The notes below the pieces were generated by a model. The model saw only the letters and a list, made by a program, of their open reading frames with translations. It was not told the DNA's origin and made no database searches. Both the position numbers and the translations under genes were made by a program. From Cololabis saira (taxonomy: Eukaryota; Chordata; Actinopteri; Beloniformes; Belonidae), in NCBI RefSeq assembly GCF_033807715.1, contig NC_084589.1, forward strand, positions 55,196,066-55,260,065: a stretch of 64,000 nucleotides of DNA, in the 5' to 3' direction. Shown piece by piece: positions 1 through 9,799 of this stretch. Position 1 is the stretch's first letter. Each line of letters begins with the position of its first letter.

Positions 1-468
1 CATAAAACAGGAGTTGACCCTGCAACTAGAGGAAACAGCCTAGTCATAAAACAGGAGTTGACCCTGCAACTAGAGGAAACAGCCTAGTCATAAAACAGGA
101 GTTGACCCTGCAACTAGAGGAAACAGCCTAGTCATAAAACAGGAGTTGACCCTGCAACTAGAGGAAACGGCCTAGTCATAAAACAGGAGTTGACCCTGCA
201 ACTAGAGAAAACGGCCTAGTCATAAAACAGGAGTTGACCCTGCAACTAGAGAAAACGGCCTAGTCATAAAACAGGAGTTGACCCTGCAACTAGAGAAAAC
301 AGCCTAGTCATAAACCAGGAGTTGACCCTGCAATTAGAGGAAACAGCCTAGTCATAAAACAGGAGTTGACCCTGCAACTAGAAGAAACAGCCTAGTCATA
401 AAACAGGAGTTGATCCTGCAACTAAAGGAAACAGCCTAGTCATAAAACAGGAGTTGAGCCTGCAACTA
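1..468. repeat. 44-bp minisatellite in an SLC4 intron
   Basis: About 10.6 head-to-tail copies of a 44-bp unit that begins CATAAAACAGGAGTTGACCC. Copies differ by one or two bases, for example AGAGG against AGAAAA. The array ends directly at a polypyrimidine tract and splice acceptor, so it lies in the intron just upstream of the transporter exon. It continues past the left window edge. Confidence 0.95.
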
Positions 469-513
469 CCCCCCAGCTCTGGGACCTGATCTACCTGTTT
501 TATGCCCCCCCCC
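469..513 (+). pseudogene. Partial duplicate of the next exon's start, with its acceptor
   Basis: A C-rich tract and AG (475-476) precede 477-496, which equals the first 9 bases of the true exon (516-524) joined to bases 567-578 of it. The missing 42 bases (14 codons) are bounded by a GGAC repeat, so the copy looks like a small duplication with a microhomology deletion. It has no donor and is probably not an exon, but its acceptor could compete with the real one. Confidence 0.6.
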
Positions 514-515
514 AG

Positions 516-689
516 CTCTGGGACCGGATCCGCCTGCTCTTCCAGCCGCCCAAGCACCAGCCGGACCTGATCTACCTGCGCTACGTCCCTCTCTGGAAGG
601 TCCACGTCTTCACGGCCGTCCAGCTGTTCTGTCTCATCGTCCTGTGGGTCATCAAGGCCTCGGCGGCCGCCGTGGTCTTCCCCATGATG
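516..689 (+). CDS. slc4a7: Sodium bicarbonate cotransporter, exon with last membrane segments
   Basis: First of five C-terminal exons of an electroneutral Na+/HCO3- cotransporter, a plasma-membrane protein that imports bicarbonate and raises cell pH. The acceptor is AG at 514-515 and the donor GT at 690. The 58 codons start in phase 0 (LWDRIRLLFQPPKHQPDLIY) and continue through WKVHVFTAVQLFCLIVLWVI and ASAAAVVFPMM. This is the conserved cytosolic loop and penultimate membrane region of SLC4A7, SLC4A8 and SLC4A10. Upstream exons lie left of the window. The family is secure; the choice of slc4a7 rests on the extreme C terminus in the later exons, and slc4a8 or slc4a10 remain possible. Confidence 0.9.
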
Positions 690-770
690 GTGAGTCTGGG
701 GGGGGGTTGGGGGACGGGGGGGCCCCGGCTCCAGGACTAACCCCCCCCCCCCCGTCTCCGGTCTCTGCAG

Positions 771-893
771 GTTCTGGCTCTCGTCTTCATCCGGAAGCTT
801 CTGGACTTCTGCTTCACCAAGAGGGAGCTGAGCTGGTTGGACGACCTGATCCCCGAGAGCAAGAAGAAGAAAGACGACGACCAGCACAAGGAG
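771..893 (+). CDS. slc4a7: Sodium bicarbonate cotransporter, C-terminal tail exon
   Basis: The acceptor follows CGGTCTCTGCAG and the donor is GTGAGA at 894. The 41 codons are in phase 0. They begin VLALVFIRKLLDFCFTKREL, finish the last membrane segment, and enter the cytosolic tail with SWLDDLIPESKKKK and an acidic run. This LDDL-P-E-KKKK block is a hallmark of the Na+-coupled SLC4 transporters. The 81-bp intron before it is very short and C/G-rich. Confidence 0.9.
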
Positions 894-1026
894 GTGAGAC
901 GGGCCTTCAAAATAAAATACAACAAAATGAAATATATACGAGCAACAGAAAAACAAGGGTATATTGTAAATATGATGGTAATCGCGAATCCAGTTTTTTT
1001 GTTGTTTTTTTTAAACATTTTTATAT

Positions 1027-1554
1027 ACCGTATTTTCCACATTATAAGGCGCACTAAATATCTGGTAAAATACCGACTATAGTGGCTGGGGTTGAGTTAC
1101 GCATCTACCTGATGGAGCTGCGCTACAGGAAATGCTACAAAATCTTACAGCAAATGCAAAAAAGAAAAACAAGAAGAAAAGTACCGTATGTAAAACTTTA
1201 TTAACAAAATAAAAACCAGCTTTGCTCCGTCTCGTCAAAGTCGCCATTATGCTGCTGTTGTCTTGAACGTCTGTGACGATTCCTGACGTTTTTAGCGCCG
1301 TTACTTCGGTGACACCAACTACATTACCCACAATCCCCCTGACTACATTACCCACAATCCCCCTGACTACATTACCCACAATCCCCCCGACTACATTACC
1401 CACAATCCCCCTGACTACATTACCCACAATCCCCCTGACTACAGTAACAGAAATTACCATAATGATCATATATAAGGTGTACCGCATTATAAGGCGCACT
1501 GCTGGTTTTTGAGAAAATTAAAGGCTTTTGGGTGCCTTATAGTGCGGAAAATAC

Positions 1555-1558
<4 letters not shown>
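1027..1558. mobile_element. MITE with CCGTATTTTCC termini
   Basis: An intronic element flanked by inverted ends. The left end is TACCGTATTTTCCACATTAT and the right end, read in reverse, is TACCGTATTTTCCGCACTAT. Both continue into AAGGC, and a second AAGGCGCAC copy lies at 1489. There is no coding capacity. The interior holds a 24-bp tandem repeat, and (TA)n follows the right end. Superfamily not determined. Confidence 0.7.
1318..1442. repeat. 24-bp tandem repeat with a ZNF143-like core
   Basis: Five copies plus a partial one of a 24-bp unit containing ACTACATTACCCACAATCC. The unit resembles the ZNF143/Staf site (ACTACAATTCCCAGAATGC; 14 of 19 positions by eye). It lies inside the MITE. Confidence 0.85.

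Positions 1559-1602
<44 letters not shown>
1556..1602. repeat. (TA)n microsatellite
   Basis: Uninterrupted TA dinucleotides immediately right of the MITE terminus. Confidence 0.97.
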
Positions 1603-1605
<3 letters not shown>

Positions 1606-1793
1606 AATATATCTGCTGCAAGTCTTAAATGAGAGAAACAAGAAAACACAAGCCTTTGGAATCTGCAAGAGAGAAAAAAACCAAACAGAAACGGGAACAA
1701 GCAGAGACACAAACAGCAACCAGTCCAGGTCCGACCCGACCCTGCGACCATGTGACCCGGTTCTGTGCTCTGATTGGTCCTCAGTGTCTCCAG

Positions 1794-1867
1794 GACGGAC
1801 GGAGGACGTCGGAGGAGACGGAAGACGAGGCGCCGTATGAGTCGCCCATCCAGACCCTAAAGGACCG
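1794..1867 (+). CDS. slc4a7: Sodium bicarbonate cotransporter, tail exon
   Basis: The acceptor is CAGTGTCTCCAG and the donor GTGAGT at 1868. The 74 bases read DGRRTSEETEDEAPYESPIQ followed by TLKD and two bases of an Arg codon (phase 2). This acidic segment corresponds in position to the variable region after the KKKK patch in SLC4A7 and SLC4A8. Little in it is conserved, so its assignment rests on exact phase agreement with both neighbouring exons and on good splice sites. Confidence 0.8.
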
Positions 1868-1869
1868 GT

Positions 1870-2513
1870 GAGTCAGAGCCCCGCCCCCTGGACACGCCCC
1901 CACATGGGGACACGCCCCGTGTACATCGAAGTGTCCGCCGCTCGAAACCCGGAGACTGCGTTGGGGGGGCTGATAAGAGGGGGGGCCGAGGAAGGCGTTG
2001 AGTTGAGGGAGGTGGTTATCATTGTGTGTGTGTGAGCGGTAAGTCCGTGAACTTCGCCCAGAGCTGCTCAGCCAATGTCCTTGATGTTATCAGACGGCTC
2101 GGTCAGTTCTGAAACAGGTCCACAGATGTTCCTGAGAGGGGAGGGCTAGTGGGGGCAGAGTCACCTTGTTTACATTCCACCAGGGAGATTGTGACCAGAA
2201 CGATCGGCCAAAACCGCCCTGTCAAGGCCAGATTATAGAATCAACAATTATATTGCAAAACAGACAGACTCAGTCTTCAGCCACGTCCGGCAGCTCTGAA
2301 AGAGCCAAAACAGCTGTCGACGACTTACGCATTTGTCGGTAGACCAGGAATCCCCCTCCTCCGATTAGGAGAAATCCTGCTATCATAAATCCAATTTTGA
2401 AGCATCTTCAACGTCCTCGACAGACAGGATCACCAAACACAACGGTTTCCAATGTTTCCAGGAATCCATTGTGTATCCAGCACTAATGTCCCATCGGGGC
2501 AGGAGGGCTCCCT

Positions 2514-2515
<2 letters not shown>
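1870..2515. other. Intron sequence without recognised features
   Basis: Unique-looking intron between the 1867 donor and the (AT)n tract. It contains CACGCCCC repeats near 1890-1920 and a G-run near 1965. No open frame, RNA gene or recognisable element was seen. Confidence 0.6.

Positions 2516-2584
<69 letters not shown>
2516..2584. repeat. (AT)n microsatellite
   Basis: About 69 bp of AT dinucleotides forming the left flank of the hAT-like element. Confidence 0.97.
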
Positions 2585-2587
<3 letters not shown>

Positions 2588-2965
2588 GGGTGTCACGGTA
2601 CACACAAGTCACGGTTCGGTACGGGTTCGGTACAACGGGAAAAAAAATACAAAAAGTCCCAATGTATAAGATTAGTTTTTTCTTCCTTTATTTTGATCAT
2701 AGCATTTGAAAGTTAAAGATGTTCAATTGGGACATTGTAACGAGGCTCGAGCACTTTTAATAAATACTTGAACCCGGGCTCCTCTACTGCTGCATATGGG
2801 CAGAGCCGTCTGGGGGCGGAGCTTCTCCATGGGCCTTATGATAGTCATTTTAACGTTCAACAACATCATCCTACCATCAAACTACATTTATTCTCACTTT
2901 TATTGAGCCAAGCCTATAGGCCTATGCTGCAGAAAGCAGAGTAAAGTCACAGACTTGTTCAGAAG

Positions 2966-3125
<160 letters not shown>

Positions 3126-3551
3126 CCTGACAGCTGTCAATCACATCGCGCTGAAAACTCAGATAGTCACGGACTGACTCAGTTCCATCTTTGATTCAGC
3201 TTAAATACAAAAAAACCTAACTGGTCTAAAATTACACAATCTATTTAGATAGATAGACACAGCGGTCTGTAACATCATTTCTGAGCTCTATAACAGAGAA
3301 TAGACTCAGCGGTCTCGTTGACAACAACACAAAGCTCATTCAAATAGGCAGGTGGTCAAAGCTACCACAACATTCTGTTAAGAAATTATTTATGAAGGTT
3401 ACACTCACTCACCAACGGTAGTTGACTCTTCCATAACCCAAAATAATCCAGGTAACGTGGAAAACGGGGTAACATTCAAAACTTTGTACAAATTTAGTCC
3501 TCTTTTAAACTTTAGCGCTAATCCCTTCACGGCAAATTTGCTGTGACTGTT

Positions 3552-3697
3552 AAGGCTGATTTACGGTACCGCGTTACACCAACGCAGCGCCTACGGCGAA
3601 GGGTGCGCGTCGCCGCATAACCTCGCCGTAGACTGCGCCGTACCCTACGGCGTATGCTCTGCGTCGATTTAACGCAGAACCATAAATCAGGCTTTAC
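3552..3697. mobile_element. GC-rich palindromic MITE (TACGGCGTAGG family), copy 1
   Basis: The ends are GGCTGATTTACGGTACCGCG and the reverse of CGCAGAACCATAAATCAGGC. The interior is rich in CCTACGGCG and GTCGCCGC. Four further copies lie at 11,283, 19,707, 27,760 and 28,470. Non-coding; 3-bp duplications of TTA/TAA type are possible but not clean. Confidence 0.8.
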
Positions 3698-4003
3698 ACC
3701 CAATCCGCGCTGGCTCACGGCTCTGATGCGTTCAGGACAGTTGTAAATTAAGAATTAGAACATTTTATCGCCTACAATTTATGATGATATATGAATTGCA
3801 CATATATTTATTGATATGCACAGACTAGCACACATTTAGGTCTAATGGAACGTGACTTTTGATATTTATAAGGGGGAAAAAAAACGATGATTAATTTTTT
3901 TTTTTTTTAACTCAGTCAGACGTATTCGCCGTATGACTGCGTGCACCGAACCGTGACGCCCGTACCGTGACGGGACGGGACGAATACAAATACAGTTACA
4001 CCC

Positions 4004-4006
<3 letters not shown>

Positions 4007-4048
<42 letters not shown>

Positions 4049-4068
4049 TTATATACATGTGTGTGTGC

Positions 4069-4112
<44 letters not shown>

Positions 4113-4180
4113 ATATATGTGTATTTATATACATGTGTGTGTGTATAAGTGTGTATTTATATATATATATATGTGTGTGT
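4007..4180. repeat. (AT)n / (GT)n compound microsatellite
   Basis: Alternating AT, GTGTGT and TTTATATAC blocks. They end in the GTGTGTGTGTAG that serves as the polypyrimidine-poor acceptor of the next exon. Confidence 0.93.
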
Positions 4181-4186
4181 GTGTAG

Positions 4187-4294
4187 ATCCGATCCCTCCC
4201 AGGTCAACATCTCTGATGAAATGTCTCGCAGCGGCGTCTGGAAGTCGGTGTCCCGGAGCTCGGACGTTAGCAAAGCTCCGCGGCGCAGCGGCAG
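4187..4294 (+). CDS. slc4a7: Sodium bicarbonate cotransporter, NISDEM exon
   Basis: The acceptor is GTGTGTAG at 4185-4186 and the donor GTACGT at 4295. Read in phase 2 it gives R-SDPSQVNISDEMSRSGVWK, followed by SVSRSSDVSKAPRRSG. The SDPS-VNISDEM-W block is diagnostic for the C-terminal tail of SLC4A7, SLC4A8 and SLC4A10. The acceptor is unusual because a microsatellite of GT and AT supplies the sequence before AG. Confidence 0.92.
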
Positions 4295-4385
4295 GTACGT
4301 GGGCGGGGCCGGCGGTGACATCACGGGCCGGGGCCGGCTGGGATTGGTCGGGGTTGTTGCCGTGGTAACGCTGTTCTCCCCCCAG

Positions 4386-4509
4386 CCAGGAGAAGCTAGC
4401 GAGCGTCCAGATCACCGTGGAGACGGAGGAGGAGGAGGAGCGGCGGGATGTTGTCACCACGGAGACGGAGGAGGGGCGGGGCGTCGTCACCACGGAGACG
4501 GCGTTGTGA
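4386..4509 (+). CDS. slc4a7: Sodium bicarbonate cotransporter, terminal exon with PDZ ligand
   Basis: The acceptor is CTCCCCCCAG and the stop TGA is at 4507-4509. The exon reads SQEKLASVQITVETEEEEER, then RDVVTTETEEGRGVVTTETA and a final L. The end ETAL is a class I PDZ ligand comparable with the ETSL end of NBCn1, and SQEKLASVQI sits where NBCn1 has its last conserved tail segment; this favours slc4a7 over slc4a8. VVTTETEE and VVTTETAL are a direct repeat, so the PDZ end seems to have been duplicated. An acceptor at 4389 would give a stop at once. Confidence 0.88.
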
Positions 4510-4615
4510 GGGGCGGGGCTTCCTTCGGTGATGTCACAGCCAGGGGGCGGGGCTCCCGCCTCCACTCCGGAGGGATGTTTAACTTTCTCATCGTTTTATG
4601 GTGAAACTCGCTGAC

Positions 4616-4945
4616 TCCGCCCCCCGGAGCCAACATGGCCGCCCCCCCGGAGCCAACATGGCCGCCCCCCCGGAGCCAACATGGCCGCCCCCCCGGAGCC
4701 AACATGGCCGCCCCCCCGGAGCCAACATGGCCGCCCCCCCGGAGCCAACATGGCCGCCACCCCGGAGCCAACATGGCCGCCACCCCGGAGCCAACATGGC
4801 CGCCCCCCCGGAGCCAACATGGCCGCCACCCCGGAGCCAACATGGCCGCCCCCCCGGAGCCAACATGGCCGCCCCCCCGGAGCCAACATGGCCGCCCCCC
4901 CGGAGCCAACATGGCCGCCACCCCGGAGCCAACATGGCCACCGCC
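4616..4945. repeat. 23-bp minisatellite, about 14 copies, YY1-like
   Basis: The unit is GGAGCCAACATGGCCGCC plus a run of C. The period of 23 is not a multiple of three, so long spurious open frames appear in several frames on both strands. CAACATGGCCGCC fits the YY1 consensus AANATGGCNGCC. Some units have CCACC in place of CCCCC. Confidence 0.95.
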
Positions 4946-5070
4946 GCTAACCCTCCTGGAGGGGGCGGGGTCTGGTTCCTTCCTGCCGCTCTGTGATTGG
5001 CCGACAGACTCCAGACGCTCAGCTTGAACTGTTGAAGTTGGTTCCAGACTCGTCACCTGGACGACGACCC

Positions 5071-5158
5071 GCCTGTTGATTAGCATGTTAATTAACCTGT
5101 AATTAGCCTGTTGATTAGCATGTTGATTAGCCTGTTAATTAGCCTGTTGATTAGCCTG
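5071..5158. repeat. Short TTGATTAGCCTG tandem repeat
   Basis: About seven imperfect 12-13 bp units built on GTTGATTAGC and GTTAATTAGC in the 3' UTR. Confidence 0.8.
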
Positions 5159-5319
5159 CGCTAGCGCCTGCTAGCCTCACCGCCTTGCCTGAATCAGCTG
5201 ACGTCTCTCTAGTCCTGATTGGTCAGGAACTTCTTCAGGAATCTTTTAAATTCAGTTTTTTTCACGTTTCAGAAGATCGTTGTTTACCTGATTTAAGATT
5301 GTTGACCAAAGTGTTTTCT

Positions 5320-5330
5320 AATAAAATAAA
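5320..5330 (+). promoter_or_regulatory. Tandem polyadenylation signals
   Basis: Two overlapping AATAAA hexamers about 810 bp after the transporter stop codon, the first good signals on the plus strand. Confidence 0.7.
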
Positions 5331-5379
5331 TCTTTTCCAAACAAACAGACTGCTGGACATTATTTACTTTGTTTTCTGA

Positions 5380-6450
5380 GTTGAAGTTCATGGCATTTTA
5401 CTGCACAGGTTAGAGCATGTTGTTGGGATTAAAGGGACAGCTCTATGTTGGTTTAAATCATATCTATCTGACAGGTTCCAGTTTGTTCATGTACATGAGG
5501 TTTCTTCAGAACAGTCAAGGGTCTGTTATGGTGTTCCGCAGGGTTCAGTGCTAGGGCCAATCTTGTTTAGTTTATACATGCAGCCGTTGGGAAGTATAAT
5601 CCAGAATCACGGCATACACTTTCATTGTTATGCTGATGATACGCAGCTCTATTTGTCTATGAAGCCGGATGAAACAGAACCGTTAGTTAAACTTCAGGCA
5701 TGTCTTAGGGACATCAAGGACTGGATGTCCAGAAATTTCCTGCTTCTAAATTCAGATAAAACAGAGGTTATCATTCTTGGTCCAGAGCATCTTAGGAAGG
5801 GATTAGATGGTGTTGCGATGGCTTCCAGTGCAACTGTGAGAAATCTTGGTGTTATTTTCGATCAGGATTTGTCGTTTAAACCATATGTCAATCAGGTTTG
5901 TAAAATAGCCTTTTTCCATCTCCGTAATATTGCAAAGATTAGGAAAATCCTCTCGCAGAGGGATGCAGAGAAACTAGTTCATGCGTTTGTATCTTCTAGA
6001 CTAGATTACTGTAATGTGTTGTTAGCAGGATGTCCAAGTAATTTGCTGAATAGGCTCCAGCTGATCCAGAATGCAGCAGCACGAGTACTGACAGGAATTA
6101 GCAGGAGAGACCACGTCTCTCCAGTGTTAGCGTCGCTCCATTGGTTACCCGTAAAATTCAGAATCCAATTTAAAATTTTATTACTTGCGTATAAAGCCCA
6201 AAACGGCTTAGCTCCGCATTATTTGCAAGACCTGATAGTGCCTTATGTTCCTGTCAGAGCTCTCCGTTCTCAGAGTGCAGGTTTACTCGTAGTTCCTAGA
6301 GTATCTAAATGTAGATTTGGAGGGCGGGCGTTCTGCTATCAGGCGCCACTACTATGGAACCAACTTCCAATCTGGGTTAAGGAGGCTGACACCACCTCCA
6401 CCTTTAAAACTAAACTTAAAACCTTTCTGTTTAGTAAAGCCTATAGTTAG
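5380..6450 (+). pseudogene. L2 LINE reverse transcriptase, C-terminal part
   Basis: The frame is open from just after a stop at 5377-5379. It reads VEVHGILLHRLEHVVGIKGT, then CYGVPQGSVLGPILFSLYM, the catalytic HCYADDTQLYLS, the LDYCNVLLAGCP block, LTGISRRDHVSPVLASLHWL, and a normal end FKTKLKTFLFSKAYS. The endonuclease and first half of the reverse transcriptase are missing by 5' truncation, so it is dead as a unit although the remaining 357 codons have no stop. Family assignment to L2 is from the LHWLPV and SLRS-like blocks. Confidence 0.88.
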
Positions 6451-7289
6451 TGTTTAGTAAACCTCTAGCTGGTGTTGGTAAATCTCTAGGTAGTGTAAAC
6501 TTTAGTGTGTCAGAGTTGCTCCTGTGGTTTCTTGTGCTGGCCCCCCCCTTCTCCTCCCTTTTCTCTCTTTTGTCCATGTTGCAGCATCCTTTGCCGGACA
6601 CCGGAACCTGCAGTGTGGGAGTGAGGGGGGCAGGGTAACGGCCCCTTTTGGGCGGGGGAGAATGTTCGTCCCTAAAGACTCCTCTCCCTGGCCCTGCCCC
6701 TTCTCAACCTTTCCCCGACCCTGCACCCCAACCTGGGACTTGCTGATTGGGCCGGAGCTTCGGGAGCTGCGTGCTGGCCTGCGGTCCCCACCCCTGGTCA
6801 TCCCGTTGCTGGCCCCCCCTTCTCCTCCCTTTTCTCTCTTTTGTCCTGCAGGTGGTCGTGGGTGGCTTGTAGCTTGCATTACGGAGCACAAGTCTTTTCC
6901 TGACCCTGCACCCCAACCTGGGACTTGCTGATTGGGCCGGAGCTTCGGGAGCTGCGTGCTGGCCTGCGGTCCCCACCCCCGGTCATCCCGTTGCTGCTTC
7001 CACCTGCCTGCTGTGCTGTTGCCGTCCCTGACCCACCAGTCTGGCCCTCGGCAGGAGGGTCCCCCCTGATGAGCCTGGTCCTGCTCAAGGTTTCTTCCCT
7101 CCTAAAGGGGAGTTTTTCCTTGCCACTGTTTGGCTTAAGGTTTTTCTCCCACTAGGGGAGTTTTTACCTGCCATTGTTTATGTAATAACTGCTCGGGGGT
7201 CATGTTCTGGGTATGGGTCTCTGTAAAGCGTCTAGAGACAACTCTGTTGTATTAGACGCTATATAAATAAAATTGAATTGAATTGAATA
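5380..7289 (+). mobile_element. L2/Maui-type LINE, 5'-truncated
   Basis: The coding remnant (5380-6450) is followed by a 3' UTR with the fish L2 tail: GGTTTCTTCCCTCC, AGGGGAGTTTTTCCTTGCCA, TCTCTGTAAAGCGTCTAGAG, and a terminal (ATTGA)n run at 7271-7289. Within the UTR a segment is duplicated: 6711-6810 recurs at 6901-6990 almost unchanged. A reverse copy of the tail lies at 57,786-57,960. Confidence 0.88.
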
Positions 7290-7780
7290 GAACCGTCTCC
7301 AAACTCCAAACTCACAGATCAGTCACAGATCAGTGCGCAAAAAGACGTCTAAACAACGTCTTTTTAAGGTCATAGTTGGACGTCCCAGCAGGGTACAAGA
7401 ATGTAAGGCCAGATGACGTCTTTCTTTTACGTAATTTTGCACCTGTTTTAGACGTCTGCATGACGTCACAAAAAATGACCCAACCAGAGGTCAGATATTG
7501 AACTGCATATTGACGCCGTATGGACGTTCATATTTAGACGTCAAAGAATTGCACGTTGTATGGACGTCTAGAAATGGTCTTCGACGGACCGACCAAATAT
7601 AGACTAGATCTGATCTGCACGTCACCCAGAGGTCCAATGTTCCAAGTGTATTGATCTACTGGAGATTTCAGCTTCAACTGACGACGTCAGACGTAGATGT
7701 TTTAGAACCGATCGTTCCTGATGACGAACTCCTGGAGCATGTTGGTAAACCAGATTATTGGAGTGAAAGGTGTTTGAGAT
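7290..7780. other. Non-coding region rich in GACGTC
   Basis: Repeated AGACGTCT, GACGTCA and GACGTT motifs between 7330 and 7720, including a perfect TGACGTCA palindrome at about 7461. This probably is a decayed repeat element; similar runs occur in fish genomes. No ORF or ends could be fixed. Confidence 0.5.
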
Positions 7781-7789
7781 GAGGGGGGT

Positions 7790-7880
7790 TGAGGTTAAGG
7801 TTAGTTTAGGGTTAGGATTAGGGTTTAGTTTAGAGTTGGGGTTGGGGTTTAGTGTAGAGTTGGGGTTGGGGTTTAGTTTA
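7790..7880. repeat. Degenerate telomere-like repeats
   Basis: Variants of TTAGGG: GGTTAAGG, TTTAGGGTTAGGATTAGGG, TTTAGTTTAGAGTTGGGG. The run is short and degenerate. Confidence 0.6.
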
Positions 7881-7885
7881 GGGTT

Positions 7886-8804
7886 CAGATTTCTATGACT
7901 TCTGCAACAGTGTTTCCTCTAAAACGTCCTGGCTGGTTAGGAGGGTGTAGAATCGTATAGGTCTGAGAACCTCCTGACTAATGGAACAGGGCCTTTTTTG
8001 TGTCTTTTTTTGCATAGTTCACTAACGCCTTTAGCTAGGAGTCTGAATTTTTTATATGTTGTTTAGGGGCATCCCCTGAACAGACAGACGTTAGTTTGGT
8101 GCAGATCGGATCTTTACTTTTCGATGGCTTTGAAACGTCACCTTTTCCAACATTCGAACGGACGCCGTTGCCACAACATTTGACCAAACCAAGTAAAACT
8201 TGACCAGTGGCCTCCATATGGGGCCTAGACTGGGCTTGCCAAGTCTCAACTCTGTGAACCCTCTGCAACACCAACTAGCTCTGTGGAAGTCGTACAGCCA
8301 CGGGACCAACAGATCCTAGCAAAGGGCCTTCTGCATTGCAACATAGTCAAAAATCAGTCTCCCAGCTCAAAGCGTTAGTGAATTATTCAAAAAACACACA
8401 AAAAAGGCCCGAAAAAGGCACCACACACGGTGACCTTTGGCACTTCCAAAGGTCGTACGGGTCTGGACCTCGGCACAGTGGATGAGAGTCACCTCCTGAT
8501 GCAGAGTCTAGAATTTCAGCCTCCTAGCTCAAAGCGTTAGTGAACTGTGCAAAAATAGACACGAAATAGGCTTTGCAGGCCCGAAAAATAAGTTTTGAAA
8601 TAATTTAGCCACTATAACAAAGAATAATATATAAATAATAATAATGTCATAATCTGTGTATATATCACATATATCCCATTGACTTTGCATGGTACAATAT
8701 CCGTGGTCCTCACACGGAATTATACCATTGTCCGTGTATATACCACGGAAAATAGTGGTGAGAGGTCGTGGGCATTTCACAGATTTTTGTGAGATCAGGT
8801 TGGT
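7886..8804 (+). mobile_element. Palindromic-element family, copy with internal deletion
   Basis: Bases 7886-8585 match the centre and right arm of the giant palindrome at 56.3-60.1 kb (for example TTCACTAACGCC, CAGACAGACGTTAGTTTGGT). Bases 8596-8804 match its terminal segment, which ends in TTTTTGTGAGATCAGGTTG. The middle of the arm is missing. Non-coding. Confidence 0.75.
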
Positions 8805-8807
8805 TTA

Positions 8808-9546
<739 letters not shown>

Positions 9547-9646
9547 ACTGTTGCACTTGTGAAAAATAAAAATGCACAAAATTATGTCTGCAAAGATTCA
9601 AAACTTTTTTTCATGTTTTAAATGTTTTAAACACTGACTTTAAAGC

Positions 9647-9750
9647 TTTCAGTTTCAGGTTGAGTCAGACCACACTTGAGTCAGACCCGCCCAGAAAGTT
9701 AGAAACTGCGTCAGAAAAGGGGAAACAGAAAGTGTTTTCTGGACTTTAAA
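9647..9750 (+). promoter_or_regulatory. Interferon-type promoter: two ISREs and a TATA-like box
   Basis: TTTCAGTTTC at 9647-9656 and GAAACAGAAA at 9722-9731 both fit the interferon-stimulated response element core GAAANNGAAA, one on each strand. TTTAAA follows at 9745-9750, about 14 bp after the second site. The order ISRE, TATA-like box, short leader, splice donor (9796) is the layout of many fish interferon-induced genes. Transcription is inferred. Confidence 0.55.
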
Positions 9751-9774
9751 CATCGATTATCGTCTCGCCTGAAG

Positions 9775-9795
9775 TTACAGACGCTTCACCTGCAG
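9775..9795 (+). other. Putative non-coding first exon with splice donor
   Basis: If transcription starts about 28 bp after TTTAAA, a short leader ends at CACCTGCAG with the strong donor GTAAGA at 9796. The next plus-strand acceptor with a coding exon is at 13,280. Start position estimated. Confidence 0.4.
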
Positions 9796-9799
9796 GTAA

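Larger units (their letters stand above)
4510..5350 (+). other. slc4a7: 3' UTR of the bicarbonate transporter gene
   Basis: From the stop codon to just after two overlapping AATAAA signals (5320-5325 and 5325-5330). The UTR contains a 23-bp array (4616-4945) and a short TTGATTAGCCTG repeat (5071-5158). The L2 LINE fragment begins about 30 bp past the signals. Extent inferred, not shown by transcripts. Confidence 0.65.

Noticed and set aside
1..468. CRISPR-like array
   Set aside because: Repeats are contiguous with no unique spacers, and the context is eukaryotic.
4487..5086. Long frames on both strands across the 23-bp array
   Set aside because: A 23-bp period without stops opens several frames; composition is a pure repeat and it lies in a 3' UTR.
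6502..7088. Overlapping frames on both strands after the L2 coding end
   Set aside because: GC-rich L2 3' UTR with an internal duplication; not conserved protein.
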